The position numbers and the translations under genes are program-made. Of a DNA stretch of 64,000 nucleotides, positions 10,803 through 20,794 are shown piece by piece. The DNA lies in the NCBI GenBank assembly GCA_963575745.1, contig CAUYUJ010010402.1, positions 52,501 to 116,500 on the forward strand. The letters run 5' to 3'. The stretch's first letter is position 1. Each line of letters opens with the position of its first letter. The notes beneath the pieces are model-generated. The model did no database searches and had not been told where the DNA came from. It worked only from the letters and a program-made list of their open reading frames with translations. This stretch comes from Prorocentrum cordatum (lineage: Eukaryota > Sar > Dinophyceae > Prorocentrales > Prorocentraceae).

Positions 10803-11769
10803 ACGGGTCGCAGGACCGCCGGGCCGCGCCTGACCGAAGTGCGTCGGGTAGCCCATCATGTGGATGAAGAGCAGCTTCGCAACATTCCTCGCGGCCCGAG
10901 CACGGGGGGCGGTCTCGCGGCCTCGTGTCCGGCGCAGTCCAGGCAGCACCTTCACGTCCGCCCCCCCACCTCCTCCTTGCTCTTGCGCGCGCGCAGTGGC
11001 GGGAGTGCGGCATGGCGTTCGCCCCCCCCCCCCCCCCCCTCTCCCCCCTCGCCCCTCTTCAATCGAACACGAGCGTGCAAGTGCCTTTCGACTTGCGTGA
11101 TCTCCGCACGTCGAATTGTTTTCGGCTTGCCTCAGACTCAGCCCCCCCCCCCCCGTCCATGCAAGTAAACTTGCCCGAATCCAAAGAAAAACAGGCACCT
11201 GGCCAGTGTGTCCCAGGGCACTATGGAGAGGCGACGTGGTCGCCGAAAGATCATCCAGTGCGCCTGAACGACTAGCTTCCCAACCGCAGATTTCAGATCG
11301 CCACTTCTTGTATCGTGAGGGGTACTCATTATGTTCACTGCGGTGTCCCTCGCGCTGCTCGTCTGCGTCATTTGTGCGCTACGGTGTGACGTGTGTGTGT
11401 GTGTGTGATTGTGTGTATTCGTGTGCTTGTTGGAATTCTGCTGGCTCGCCGACTGTAACGTCGCGTCGGCGCGCCCAATATGGAGTTCACCACCCGTGCG
11501 CCGAAACAGGACCGCTGCTATTGCTATGACGAGAAAATCCTGGAGGCCTCGCACGGCAACTCGAGACCTGATTTACGTCGGATCCACGTCGGATTTACGT
11601 CGGGCAACGTCGGAATTACGGCGGATCTACGTCGGACTGACGCCAGAGCATCGCCTCGCGAGCGTCGACCCATAGTTTACGGAGCTGACGTGTGGACTAG
11701 ATGATACAACTATTACGCGAAGCGAAGCCTGCGAGATTTTCCTCATGACTATTGCAATGACCGGTATAA
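10803..11769. other. Unassigned, poly-C runs and a CGTCGGA minisatellite
   Basis: Two poly-C runs lie near 11023-11038 and 11142-11153, and a GT run at 11388-11407. At 11570-11645 the word ACGTCGGATT is repeated about six times with variation. No gene recognised. Confidence 0.5.
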
Positions 11770-11944
11770 GTCGGTCGGAAGAAGTAGGTACAAACATGAA
11801 GTAGGAAAGCCGGTTCAAGTATATTGGGCTCAGGCCCTCCCAAATAATCGCAAAACACAAAGAAAACATACCGAGTCTTGAAAAGAATGTGCCTCAACCA
11901 AATAGAGATCCGGGAATCCAAAAACATCTACTTTCAACCGGTCG
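11770..11944. mobile_element. F3 short inverted-repeat element, copy 2
   Basis: It starts GTCGGTCGGAAGAAGTAGG and ends CTACTTTCAACCGGTCG. The body carries AACATGAAGTAGGAAAGCC, TTGGGCTCAGGCCCTCCC and AGTCTTGAAAAG as in the 30.54-kb copy. About 175 bases. Confidence 0.75.
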
Positions 11945-11965
11945 TGGACGTTGCTTCGGCGCCGC

Positions 11966-12192
11966 GTAAGTAGAGGCCTCCGAGATGGGGTCGGAGTAGA
12001 TGGGGTCGGAGAGGATCGCGCCGCATCGGCGATGCATCGGCGATGCATCAGCGACGTCGCCGATGCATCGGCGACGTCCGCGTGGAAAGAAATCGGGCTC
12101 CGCATCGAGCCGAATCGGCTATACATCCACTGCCGGCGATGCGGCGTGATCCTCCGACCCTATCTACTCGGACCCCATTTAGGAGGCTTAGA
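11966..12192. repeat. Palindromic element with GCATCGGCGATGCATCGG core
   Basis: The left arm (GCCTCCGAGATGGGGTCGG, GTAGATGGGGTCGGAG, GATCGCGCCGCATCGGCG) has its inverse at 12140-12190 (CGATGCGGCGTGATCC, CTCCGACCCTATCTAC, GACCCCATTTAGGAGGC). The centre holds GATGCATCGGCGATGCATC repeats. About 225 bases; single copy seen. Confidence 0.65.
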
Positions 12193-12335
12193 GTAAGGGG
12201 GGGGGGGGCGGGGCCCTCTGAGGCCCCTCGGGGGGCCCCTCAGGGGCGACGAAAGGATACACCCAGGGCCCTAGAAGTGCACCTCGGTTCCGTTTCCCGC
12301 CCCGACCCACGGGGATCGGTGCGGGGATTGCCAAG

Positions 12336-12503
12336 GTCGGCGGCGAGCCGGGGGGGGGGGGTCTCAGAAGGCGGCGGGGTGTCTCAGAAGCCCCCCCCCC
12401 AGCCTTCTGAGGAGTTTCCTGCGTCTTCGGGGAGGGCTGCGAGAACTTGTCAGAAGGCCCGAGGTCTTCCCCCCCATCCGTCGCACCTCCGCTCGGCGGC
12501 GCC
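12336..12503. mobile_element. F10 inverted-repeat element, copy 2
   Basis: It starts TCGGCGGCGAGCCGGG and carries the family body CTCAGAAGGCGGCGG, AGCCTTCTGAGGAG and CTGCGTCTTCGGGGAGG. The right end CCGCTCGGCGGCG is rearranged relative to the other two copies. Poly-G and poly-C runs (near 12350 and 12400) have grown inside it. Confidence 0.5.
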
Positions 12504-12634
12504 CAAGCTGCTGATCATTGCAGCGGCGCGTCCGCAGCGGAACGCGAGAGCGATGCGCTCTGGCCTCCGGCCGCCCCACGAGAGCTGGAGCACCCAAAGA
12601 AACTGCGCGCCTCGCGCCGCGCAGACGCGCTCTT

Positions 12635-13423
12635 CCTTCCTCCTCCTCCTCCTCCTCTTCCTCCTCCTCCTCCTCCTCCTCCTCCACCTCCTCCTCCTCC
12701 TCCTCTTCTCCTCCTCTCCTCCTCCTCTCCTCCTCCTCTCCTCCTCCTCCTCCTCCTCCTCCTCCTCCTCCTCCGCCTCCTCCTCCTCCTCCTCTCCTCC
12801 CTCCTCCCCCTCCTCCTCCCTCCTCCCTCCTCCCTCCTCCTCCTCCTCTCCTCCCTCCTCCCTCCTCCCTCTCCCTCCTCCCTCCTCCTCCTCCTCCTCC
12901 TCCTCCTCCTCCTCCTCCTCCTCCACCTCCCTCCACCTCCCCTCCACCTCCACCTCCACCTCCTCCTCCTCCTCCTCCTCCTCCTCCTCCTCCTCCTCCG
13001 CCGCCTCCGCCTCCCCTCCTCCTCCCCTCCGCCTCCGCCTCCGCCTCCGCCACCGCCTCCTCCACCTCCTCCGCCTCCTCCGCCTCCTCCGCCTCCTCCT
13101 CCTCCTCCTTCCTTCTCCTCCTCCTCCTCCTCCTCCTCCCTCCTCCTCCTCCTCCTCCTCCTCTCCTCCTCCCTCCTCCTCCCTCCCTCCTCCTCCCTCC
13201 TCCTCCTCCTCTCCCTCCTCCTCCTCCTCCTCCCTCCTCCTCCCTCCTCCTCCTCCTCCTCCTCCTCCTCCTCCTCCTCCTCCTCCTCCTCCCTCCTCCC
13301 TCCTCCCTCCTCCCCCTCCTCCCTCCCTCCTCCTCCCCCTCCTCCTCCTCCTCCTCCCTCCTCCTCCTCCTCCTCCTCCTCCTCCTCCTCCTCCTCCTCC
13401 TCCTCCTCCTCCTCCTCCTCGTC
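12635..13423. repeat. CTC/TCC trinucleotide tract, about 790 bases
   Basis: The longest pyrimidine tract in the window. It is CTC repeats with interspersed CTCC, CACC and CGCC, including a CCTCCGCCTCCG section near 13020-13105. The several-hundred-codon open frames on both strands across it come from absence of stop codons in the repeat and are not genes. Confidence 0.95.
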
Positions 13424-13558
13424 CGTAGCGGTCAGATCTGTCGGGCGCCCAGGCCGCGGCGCGGCTCGCGAGCCGGGCGCGACGGCTCTCGATCGCCGAG
13501 CCTCTGTCGCGGGCCGATCTGCGCCCCCGCGGGCGACCTCTGGGGAAGCGTACTCCCC
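13424..13558. other. Short unassigned spacer
   Basis: GC-rich spacer between the CTC tract and an F3 copy; nothing recognised. Confidence 0.4.
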
Positions 13559-13738
13559 GCGGTCGGCAGGCGTGGGTCGAGAACGCGTGAGGCAGGAAGG
13601 CGGTGACAGCGGATTGGGCCTCCGCCCGCCCCCCCTGGAGGGAGGGACGAAGGAAAACCACTCGACTCTCGAAGTAGGAAGGCGCCCAGTACACACTGGA
13701 ATCTAAGAGTCCAAACATGCATGCTTCAAGCGATCGCC
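13559..13738. mobile_element. F3 short inverted-repeat element, diverged copy 3
   Basis: It starts GCGGTCGGCAGGCGTGG, carries GTGAGGCAGGAAGGCGG, TTGGGCCTCCGCC and TCTCGAAGTAGGAAGGCGC, and ends CATGCTTCAAGCGATCGC, which aligns with the CTTTCAACGACCG end of the 30.54-kb copy. It shares the GGAGGGACGA subvariant with the copy at 31.19 kb. Confidence 0.5.
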
Positions 13739-14699
13739 GTGAAAGGATGCGGGGAGGGGGATTGAGAGACAAGTAAAGGGAATGGAGGGAGACGGAGGAT
13801 GAGGGGGAGCAACAGCAGCAGCAAGTGGAGGCGGATGAGGGAGAGGTTGACGAAGTAGGATCGCCGGGAAGGGGATGATGATGTTGACAACGACGAGAGG
13901 GAAGCAGAAGGAGAGGACAATCAGGAGCATAATGCGTATGAGGAGGGACATGCGAATGAGGATAATAATCACGAGTACGAGAAAAAGGAGGATGGAGAGG
14001 AGGATGAGGAGGACGAACGGACGAGGAAGAACGGGGTAGATGAGAAACAAAGACGGGAACAACAGAGAAGGGAGGGGAGGGAGGGGAACGGAAAGGGAGA
14101 AGGGAGAGGGAGAGGGAAGAAAAGGGGAATGGGGATAGCGAGGGATCGGTGTCTGGGAGGTCAAGGAAGCAGAGAAGAGGGAGGTTCACTGCACATCGAG
14201 GAAACATATCAGGGGGGAGCGAAGACAAACGGGATGAGGGGTACCCCTCCGAGGATAAATTCTTGCTCCCCGCACGACGGGCGCCATCGCGTGCGGGGCC
14301 CACCGACAGGATACCTCCCCCCAACAAAAAGATCCAGCCTCTGGGCCGAGCTCACCTCCGAGAGAGGAGGGAAGAGAAACGGGACGGGAGGACGGGAGGA
14401 GAGGAGAGGGACGGGGCAAAGCGCGATCCGACCGCTGCCGTCGCCGCCCCAAGGGAGAGCACGGGGGGCGAGGGCGGAAGGATGAGGACGGAGAGGGTGG
14501 GCAGCGCAGCGACTGCGCGCAACACAGCATCCCAAAGTGCCCCCCGGAGGCTCCGTGGGGCCTCAGGAGGCCAGACCTCTACCAGATCCGTCCAACAGAC
14601 TTGTATCCTCCGAGCTCGATCCTCATCGAACCTCGAGGGGGCAAAGGGAAAATAGCGTCCAGGATGCCCCCGGGAGGCCTCTGGAGGCCTCAAAGAGGC
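13739..14699. other. Purine-rich spacer, no gene seen
   Basis: Bases 13740-14130 are strongly purine-biased on the plus strand (GAGG, GGAGG, AGGAT). The rest is GC-rich without recognisable coding motifs. The word GGCCTC-AGGAGGCC recurs near 14560 and 14680. Confidence 0.4.
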
Positions 14700-14965
14700 C
14701 AAAGTGTATCCTCGATCCTCCTCCTCCTCTTCCTCCTCGATCCTCCTCGATCCTCCTCGATCCTCCTCGATCCCCCGAGCTCAGTCCTCGCTCCGCACCC
14801 CCCCCCAGTCCACCCGTCCCCCACCCCCCGCCCTCGTCCTCCCCTTCCCCCTGCCCCATCCTCCTTTTCCTCCTCCCCCTCCTCCTCTTCCTCATCCTTT
14901 TCCTCCTCTTCTTCCTTTTCCTTCTCCTCCTCCTCCTCCTCCTCCTCCTCCTCGCCCCCCTCACC
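14700..14965. repeat. Pyrimidine tract with GATCCTCCTC repeats
   Basis: CGATCCTCCTC is repeated about five times (14710-14775), followed by CTC/CTTTTC pyrimidine sequence to about 14955. It lies just upstream of retroelement C and may have displaced its 5' part. Confidence 0.75.
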
Positions 14966-15109
14966 CGATGGGCAGTCAGCGACTTGCGGTCCAGCCAGGA
15001 CGTGCAAGTTCGACAGGCCCTGGGCCGACGGAGAGCCCTGGAGGCGTCGCCATTGCGGTGCAGTCTCATATGCCCTCGTGCTCCGTGGCTCTGGCAGAGC
15101 CCCTGTCGT

Positions 15110-15655
15110 AATTCTGCCAACGCGTGGTCGTCCGTCGGGTCAATGTCGGTTTCCCTGGGGGCCTCCTGGTAGTCTCGATCTACCTGGACGTGAAGGAAGG
15201 CCCGAAGGGGCCAGGGAACTGGAAGCTCCTCCAAGGACTCGCGGTGTTTCTCTCCGGCCAGGGCGCCCCGTGGGTGATCCAGGGCGACTGGAACTGCACG
15301 CCAGCGGAGCTGGCTGAGTCGGGCTGGCTCGACACGGTCGTAGGCGCGATCTTTCGGCCCCACGCGCCCACGTCATACACCAGGCATGAGGAAATGTGGG
15401 AGGACGGGACGGAGACGTGGGTCAAGGTGGGGAGAGAGAGAGAGAGAGAGAGAGAGAGATCGACTTCCTCGTAGGCGCCAAGGTCCTCAGGCACTGTCTC
15501 CACAAGGTTATAGCCCTGGTCGAGGCTCCGTCGTCGCCACACGTGCACGTGTCCGTGTCGAAGGCCTGTTTCAGGAAGCCCACGACGTTCAAGAAGTTCC
15601 CCGTGGTCCCCTGCTGCGTCCCGCATCTGGCACCCGAGAAGGTCGACTAGAGGTG
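15110..15655 (+). pseudogene. EEP endonuclease domain of retroelement C (5' truncated)
   Basis: The frame opens with RRVNVGFPGGLLVVSIYLD, the beta-strand before the mid-domain, then APWVIQGDWNCTPAELAESG containing the GDWN metal/nucleophile motif and the usual ELAESGWL continuation. A GA microsatellite at 15430-15459 replaces the stretch that normally carries a Gly-rich turn and shifts the frame. After it IDFLVGAKVLRHC and SPHVHVSVS match the IDY-FVVS and PH-PV end motifs. The N-terminal third with the catalytic Glu was not found, which agrees with 5' truncation at the CTC tract. Confidence 0.7.
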
Positions 15656-15989
15656 GGGGCCCGACCAGATCCCTCAGGAAAGACATCCCTGGAGCCGTTC
15701 GGGAGTGGTTCAACAACTCGAAGGCCTCGCTTGGAGGTTCTCACGATGTGCTTGACGACCAGCGGGGGGCGTTTCTGGGACGTGGGCAGGGTCCTCAGAC
15801 GTTGGTGGTGTACCTCCAAACTCTGTGGGATCGAGAAGCCCGAAGAAGGTACAGTCCGTTAACTACGTGCTGGATGGCCTTCCAGAGCTTGGCCCTCAGG
15901 GGCTCCACGCTGTCTGCGGGCTCCCTTGGAAGCCGAGGCTGGGACGCGGCCTCGAGGTAGGCCAGTACTCTCCTGGAGATGCTTGGCAC

Positions 15990-17315
15990 CATGTATGCGG
16001 AGGACCCCCCCAGCCCCCTCGAAGCAGCAGGAAGGCGTCGAGCGCCCCAGTGAGCAGCAGCTGCGCACCATGGTCGGCCAGCTTCACAACGGCACGATGC
16101 ATGTTGACGACGCCCGCTGGTCGGAGCTGGCCGCGTTCGTCTTTTTGTTACAGCGCGCCGATGCGCGTGAGCGAGGTCGCAAGTGGAGGGCCTGGGCGAA
16201 GGAAGCTGTGCGGAAAGGGGGGCAGGCTGCTCGCGCCCATGCCAAGAAGGAGCACGCGACCCCCACCAGTGTTGTCGACTCCAAGGGCCTCCCTATCAAT
16301 GGCGATGGAGCCATGGCCCAGCTCCTCCACGAGCGGCTCCCTACGTGGACGCCCTTCAGGGCGAACAGGAGGGGGCCCGTCGTCTTGGGATGTAGGCGAC
16401 GTCGTATTCGGAAGGAGCGGGGCGTGGCTGGGGCCAAATTCCACCCGCGGCTTATCCTGCAACTGCCCTGGGAGTACCAAGTGCGAGTCCTGCGTATTCT
16501 CCAGACCTTCGCGGATAACCAGTCTCGGGTGATAGAGCCTGGGACCAAGATTGCCTTTATCCCGGAACCCGAAGGGGGAACGCGGCCTATCGGGCTGCTC
16601 TGCCTGTTCACGAAACTCTGGATGGGGCTCAGACAACCACTCTGCAGGGCATGGGAGCGGGCTCACAGCATGATTTGTTTTGGGAAGCAGTGGCCCAATG
16701 ACGACGTGCGAAAAGGCTGGGTGGACCCACAACCTTCTCAGTGTTTTTTGTCGTGCCATGTGCCACAGTGTTGCTCGACCTTAAGAAGTTCTACGAACAT
16801 GTGAGACACGAGGACCTCTTTTCGGCAGCTAGGCAATTCGGAATCAACTTGAAGCTCTTGAGGGGTCGGGTGACGGTACGTTCGGGCTTCAGGACTTTGA
16901 TCTTCGACGGGGCGATTTCAGACTTTGCCCAGGCGACGGGGGTGATCATAGTTGGGTGTCCGGCAGCCACGATTTTGGCACAACTTCTGCTGGTCGGCCC
17001 CCTCACCCCGGTGGTTCACGGCAGGCCCCAGGCTCAGGTAAGGAACGTCGTCGACGACGTGACTTTGCAATGCTTCAGCCCTCGCGAGCTGGTGTCGGCC
17101 CAGCTCCCTGCAGCGGTGCAGCACATTCCCTGTTTTTTTTGGGCGAGCTCGGGCTCCCAATGCACTTGAAGAAGCGCGAACACCTGCCCAGCAGCCCCGA
17201 GCTCACGGCTGCCCTCGAGTCGCAGCGGTCGCCTCCAGCATCGGGCACGGTCGACGCAGCTAGAAACTTGGGGGCGGACGCGAACCTGGGGACCTTAAGA
17301 CGAGTAGGGGTCATG
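15990..17315 (+). pseudogene. Reverse transcriptase of retroelement C
   Basis: The 5' part reads RKWRAWAKEAVRKGGQAARA, the basic linker found before the RT in this family, then AGAKFHPRLILQL. The fingers motif is KIAFIPEPEGGTRPIGL (near 16550-16600). A frame change near 16740 leads to LLDLKKFYEHVRHEDL (palm motif A, Asp-Leu-x-Lys-Phe) and VIIVGCPAATILAQLLL (motif B region). VRNVVDDVTLQ follows (motif C, with VDD in place of FADD). The thumb follows with LGLPMHLKKREHL and AARNLGADANLG. It ends in a GGA tract at 17314-17400. Two to three frameshifts, no intact frame. Confidence 0.75.
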
Positions 17316-17403
17316 AGGAGGAGGAGGAGGAGGAGGAGGAGGAGGAGGAGGAGGAGGAGGAGTAGGAGGAGGGGGAGGGGGAGCAGGAGGAGGAGGAGGC
17401 CCG
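17316..17403 (+). repeat. GGA tract inside the thumb of retroelement C
   Basis: AGG repeats expand exactly after LRRVGVMRRR, where living relatives have a short basic stretch. The coding wording resumes after it (RLCSLRDAGADVKWIQ in a shifted frame near 17430). The microsatellite probably grew out of Arg codons. Confidence 0.7.
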
Positions 17404-18560
17404 CTGAAAGAAGGCTACGCGATCATCGAGACGCTTGTGCAGCCTGCGTGACGCGGGTGCGGATGTGAAGTGGATCCAGCGTTAAGGGGCCCACGGCCTC
17501 GGCCGCGTGGGGCGCCTGTGTGGACGGTGCGCAGCCTGCTGAGCTTCATCACTTGCGTGTTGCGGCGTGTAAGAATTTGGGCGGATGTCCTCGTGGGGCC
17601 TCAATGGGACTCAGGATGTACTCATACCGATATGGTCGGGGCGTTGACCTAAGGAACCCTAAATAAGGAACGAGGCCCCTTTTTCTTCCGTGAGTTAAAC
17701 TTCGATTCTCCATCGAAAACCTTGGGAAAACCTGAGGGAAGCTGTGAAACAATCAAGGAACACGGAGCCCCTCCCCAACGAAAAAGGTTCCTTCTTCAGG
17801 ACCCCTACTGTATGGTCGGCGTGTCGATCCGTGGGTCACTGTTCTCAGCCGGGCGTTGTTCCAGCGGGGTAGTGCATGCTGGGAATGGAACCCCAACCCT
17901 CAAGTGCTCAGCAAGACTTTGGAGATGGCCCGTGACAAGTGCTCGAAATCGAAGCGACCCTGGGTAGCAGCGGCATCACCCACCGACGTCTACAATCTGA
18001 TGATATGCGGCATCGGCTGGGACGCCCCCTCGGCGGCGATGCTGACGACAGACGGCGGCGGCTCCATAAACCTTGTGCGGCTGAGCCCAGCTGCGGTGCG
18101 GAGGCTGGTCGAGGAATGAGTGAGGCAAGAGTCGGATAGGCTAGCGCTGAAGGTCGCGCCAAACCCTTGGACCCTCCCAATGTTTTGGTTTGCCCTGGAA
18201 CGCTTTGTCCACGGGGCCTCCACGAGCTGGACGTTGCACCGGCAAAAGGTCTTGAAGGCTCTGATTCCGGGGACTTGTTGGTCCCAGGCTCGGCTCAATA
18301 AAAAAGGGTTGGCGCTGTCTGCCAACTTCACGGCGCGTGGCCATCCCGACGGCTCCTGTTGGCACATGTGCTACGAGTGCGATGCGCACACAGCCCTCCG
18401 ACGGGACCATGTTTCGGCGAATCTACTGGGTAGGGCTCGTAGGGTGAAAGCTTGGAGTTTTGAGGCGGGCGAACTTTTTGCTTGGGGGATCCTCCCTGAC
18501 CCTAGCCCCCTTTTTGAGCTGCCCCAGAGAGCCCAGGGCCATCAGACCAATTTCTAGCAC
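17404..18560 (+). pseudogene. C-terminal linker of retroelement C with Cys/His segment
   Basis: After the GGA tract the plus strand reads as a continuation of the thumb region. An F6 element interrupts it at 17631-17812. Frames then pass through WALERFVHG-like text and a segment near 18350-18410, SCWHMCYECDAHTALRRDH. Its Cys-x3-Cys-x2-Cys...His spacing is like the small zinc-binding motif that follows the RT in related elements. Function in the element (nucleic-acid binding) is inference. Confidence 0.45.
17631..17812. mobile_element. F6 Tc1/mariner-like MITE inserted in retroelement C
   Basis: The ends are TATGGTCGGGGCGTTGACC and the inverse of TACAGTAGGGGTCCTGAAG. Subterminal words are CTAAGGAACCC and GGTTCCTTCTTCAG. 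It matches the copy at 33131-33311 almost throughout (AAGGAACGAGGCCCC, CCATCGAAAACCTTGGG, AACACGGAGCCCCTCCCC). TA lies at both borders. Deleting 17633-17812 (180 bases, a multiple of three) leaves the retroelement frame open across the joint (TDM then VGVSIRGSLF), which is what a simple insertion with TA duplication predicts. Confidence 0.8.
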
Positions 18561-18579
18561 CAGAGGCCCAAGTCGGGCG

Positions 18580-19200
18580 ATATGACTGGGATGTTGTTTC
18601 TGGACGGCTCGGCCCTGTTCCCTGGATCCAGGACTCTGTCCAAGGCTGGGTGGTCCGTCGTCATGTGTGATCGCGTTGGCGGAGTGCTAGCAGCTGCGTA
18701 CGTCCCAGTCCCGTTGGACCAAGGGCCTTTGCAGTCGTCTCGATAGGCCGAGGACTATGATGTGAGCATGCTCTGCCAGGTAGTCATGCCCCCGTTCGAG
18801 CTTTACATCGATTGTAAAGGCACGGCCTCTACGCTCTGGAGTGGTCCTGGAGCTGGAGCTAGCGCAGAGAATCCTCGAGCCCAGTTGTGGGCTCCTTTTT
18901 GGGCGGCTTCCGAGCCCAACGATTTCACGGCCCACAAGACCAAAGCCCATTGCAGCATGGTGGATGTGCAGAATGATCGCACCACCTTGTGGGAGAAGCG
19001 TGGCGACGATGCCGCCGCCGAATTCGCGAAGCGGGGTGCCGCCCTCCACGGAGTGAAGGAGAGCGAGTACCATCTCTGGCGTGGCCTGGTCGGGGCATCT
19101 AGGAAGTGGGTCGGTGGAATGGGCGGTTGCACGCTTTGGTCGGTGAGGGAGAGGCCTGCCAGGACCACGATGATTTATGGAACGGTACCTGGCCAGCCAT
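18580..19200 (+). pseudogene. Ribonuclease H domain of retroelement C
   Basis: The plus strand reads MLFLDGSALFPGSRTLSKAG, with the first catalytic Asp in LDGS. An in-frame TAG follows near 18746, directly before AEDYDVSML, where the catalytic Glu is expected. Then FELYIDCKGTASTL gives the second Asp, and HKTKAHCSMVDV plus WEKRGDDAAAEFAKRGA gives the His/Asp C-terminal motif (RGNxxAD-AKRGA in relatives). RNase H removes RNA from the RNA-DNA hybrid during element copying. One nonsense codon breaks it, otherwise all four motif regions are present. Confidence 0.75.
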
Positions 19201-19389
19201 GAGCTGGCGGAGGCCCCGCCAGATGAGCTTGGGGACCAGCCAGGCGGGCGAGCGCAGGGGTCGGAGCGAGCTGAGCCCCCCCCTTCTTGCAACCCGGGCA
19301 CCGCGACGTTGGGTACAATTTCAACGGCCACCCGCGTCTTCACGCCTCAGTGTGCGCCAAATCGGGTCGGGATGATGGCAAAACCATAA

Positions 19390-19540
19390 ATTGCTGTTGT
19401 TGTTGTTCCCTACCTAGGCTCTGCCTAGAAGGGTTCTTACTCTCTACCTTAAAAGGGGCCGGGCAGTGGAAACCGCCCCGGGCGGTTCCCCCGGTATCCG
19501 CCCCGCGGTTCCCCCAGTTACGTCACCTTAGCTCAGCTTA
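19390..19540. other. Putative 3' tail of retroelement C
   Basis: GTTGTTGTTGTT, then CTACCTAGGCTCTGCCTAG (a small inverted repeat) and two GCGGTTCCCCC words. It joins the pentanucleotide satellite. Confidence 0.35.
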
Positions 19541-20240
19541 GCTTCATATTAGCTCAGCTTTATATTAACATAGCATAACATAGCATAGCCAAACATATCA
19601 TAGCATAGCACATCGTATCTCAGCACAGTATAACATAACATAGCACAGCATAGCATAGCATAGCGCAGCATATCATAGCATAACACAGCATAGCATAAAC
19701 TTGCTTAGCATGGCACAGCGCAGCATAGCATATCAGAGCCCAGCATAGCATAGCATAGCATAGCATAGCGCAGCATAACATAGCATAGCATACCATAACA
19801 TAGAGCATGTCATAGCATAGCATAGCCTATGACAGTATAGCATAGCGCAGCACATAATAGCATAGCATTGCGCAGCCTATCATATCATAGCACAGCGCAG
19901 CATGTCATAGCATACCATAGCCTGGCATAACACAGCGCAGCCGAGCGTACCCAAGCATGACATAGCATAGCATAGCGCAGCATAGCGTAGTATAGCACAG
20001 CATAGCAAAGCCTAGCACAGCATAGCATAGCGCAGCCTAGCATAACATATCATAGTATATCAGCAAAACAAAGGGCAACGCACCAGCAGCAACAGCAAAG
20101 CAAAGCACAAGCAACGCAAAGCATAGCATAGCTTAGCATCGGTGTAGATGTAGATGCTGCTTGTGGGTCTAGCATCGCGTAGCATAGCATACCCTAGCAG
20201 GCACATAGCATAGCATAGCTTAGCAACGGTGTAGATGTAG
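19541..20240. repeat. AGCAT pentanucleotide satellite
   Basis: About 700 bases of AGCAT/AGCGC/AACAT units (CATAGCATAGCATAGC). Near the end, the phrase GGTGTAGATGTAGATG occurs twice (about 20141 and 20229), each inside an AGCATAGCTTAGCA context, which suggests a larger duplicated unit of about 88 bases. Confidence 0.9.
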
Positions 20241-20312
20241 ATGTTGTGTTCCTAAATGCTCCAACTCCTGGGTAGGATCGCTCTGGGATAATTGTTGTTG
20301 TGTTAGTGGTGC

Positions 20313-20762
20313 CTATTTCAGTGCTGAGCGCCCGGCGAAGGCCCTGCTTCTGCCGTGTCTCCGCGAGCTCCCGGGATCGGTCCTGAAGTACCAGCTGGCA
20401 CTGATCAAGGCTGGCAAGTACCCTTCGTACAAGGCGGGTCTGAAGGACATATGCCTCGACACCCCAGTTGGCGTCCCGCTGGCGGTTCGGCTGCGTCTGG
20501 CATCGGTGTTTGGCTCTGGCGAGCCCACCCCCAGTGCCTCGGCTCAGGACGTTGGGGGAGGGGGGCTGCGTGGCGTGGGTACATCGAGGGGGATGACGTC
20601 CGAGCCGAGGTGCTGATGGCCTTTGGCCTTCGGGAGTCTGACCTGGCGGCCACCCGCGCCGAAGGGGCCAGACTCCTGCGCAAGGAGGCCGAGCATGGGC
20701 CTGAAGAGGCCCACGATTCTAAATTCGATGAGACCTCCGATGCCTCCAGTGGCGGGCGCTAA
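20313..20762 (+). CDS. Exon-like protein segment, unknown function
   Basis: A well-formed frame starts after CCTATTTCAG at 20309-20318, which looks like a 3' splice site. It reads AERPAKALLLPCLRELPG, VLKYQLALIKAGKYPSYKAG and LKDICLDTPVGVPLAVRLRL. This is amphipathic, rich in Lys, Leu and Tyr and unlike the Pro/Arg strings around it. After a G-run (about 20550-20565) the same quality moves to another frame: YIEGDDVRAEVLMAFGLRES, DLAATRAEGARLLRKEAEHG, ending at TAA 20760. I do not recognise the family. A one-base slip in the G-run would join the two. It could be a host exon or a retroelement ORF1 piece. Confidence 0.4.
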
Positions 20763-20794
20763 GCGCCCGAAAGCACCTGGCTTCAGGCCGCTTG

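Larger units (their letters stand above)
15080..19390 (+). mobile_element. Retroelement C, non-LTR retrotransposon with RNase H
   Basis: In one orientation the region gives an EEP endonuclease (15.11-15.65 kb), a connecting basic region, a reverse transcriptase (16.4-17.3 kb), a Cys/His segment (18.1-18.5 kb) and a ribonuclease H (18.58-19.15 kb). This is the layout of an autonomous non-LTR element of the RNase H-bearing group. Frames change several times. A GA microsatellite interrupts the endonuclease, a GGA tract interrupts the thumb, and an F6 element sits downstream of the thumb, so the copy is dead. Just past RNase H lie a GTTGTTGTTGTT run and a pentanucleotide satellite. No ORF1 was found upstream. 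Confidence 0.75.

Noticed and set aside
12450-14327. Open frames of 360-625 codons on both strands across the CTC tract
   Set aside because: They consist of Glu/Gly, Arg, Pro or Ser/Leu strings dictated by the trinucleotide repeat; no motif and frames open on both strands.
19541-20240. AGCAT tract as a telomere or centromere marker
   Set aside because: Not the TTTAGGG-type telomere repeat, short, and adjacent to a retroelement tail; nothing supports a structural chromosome role.
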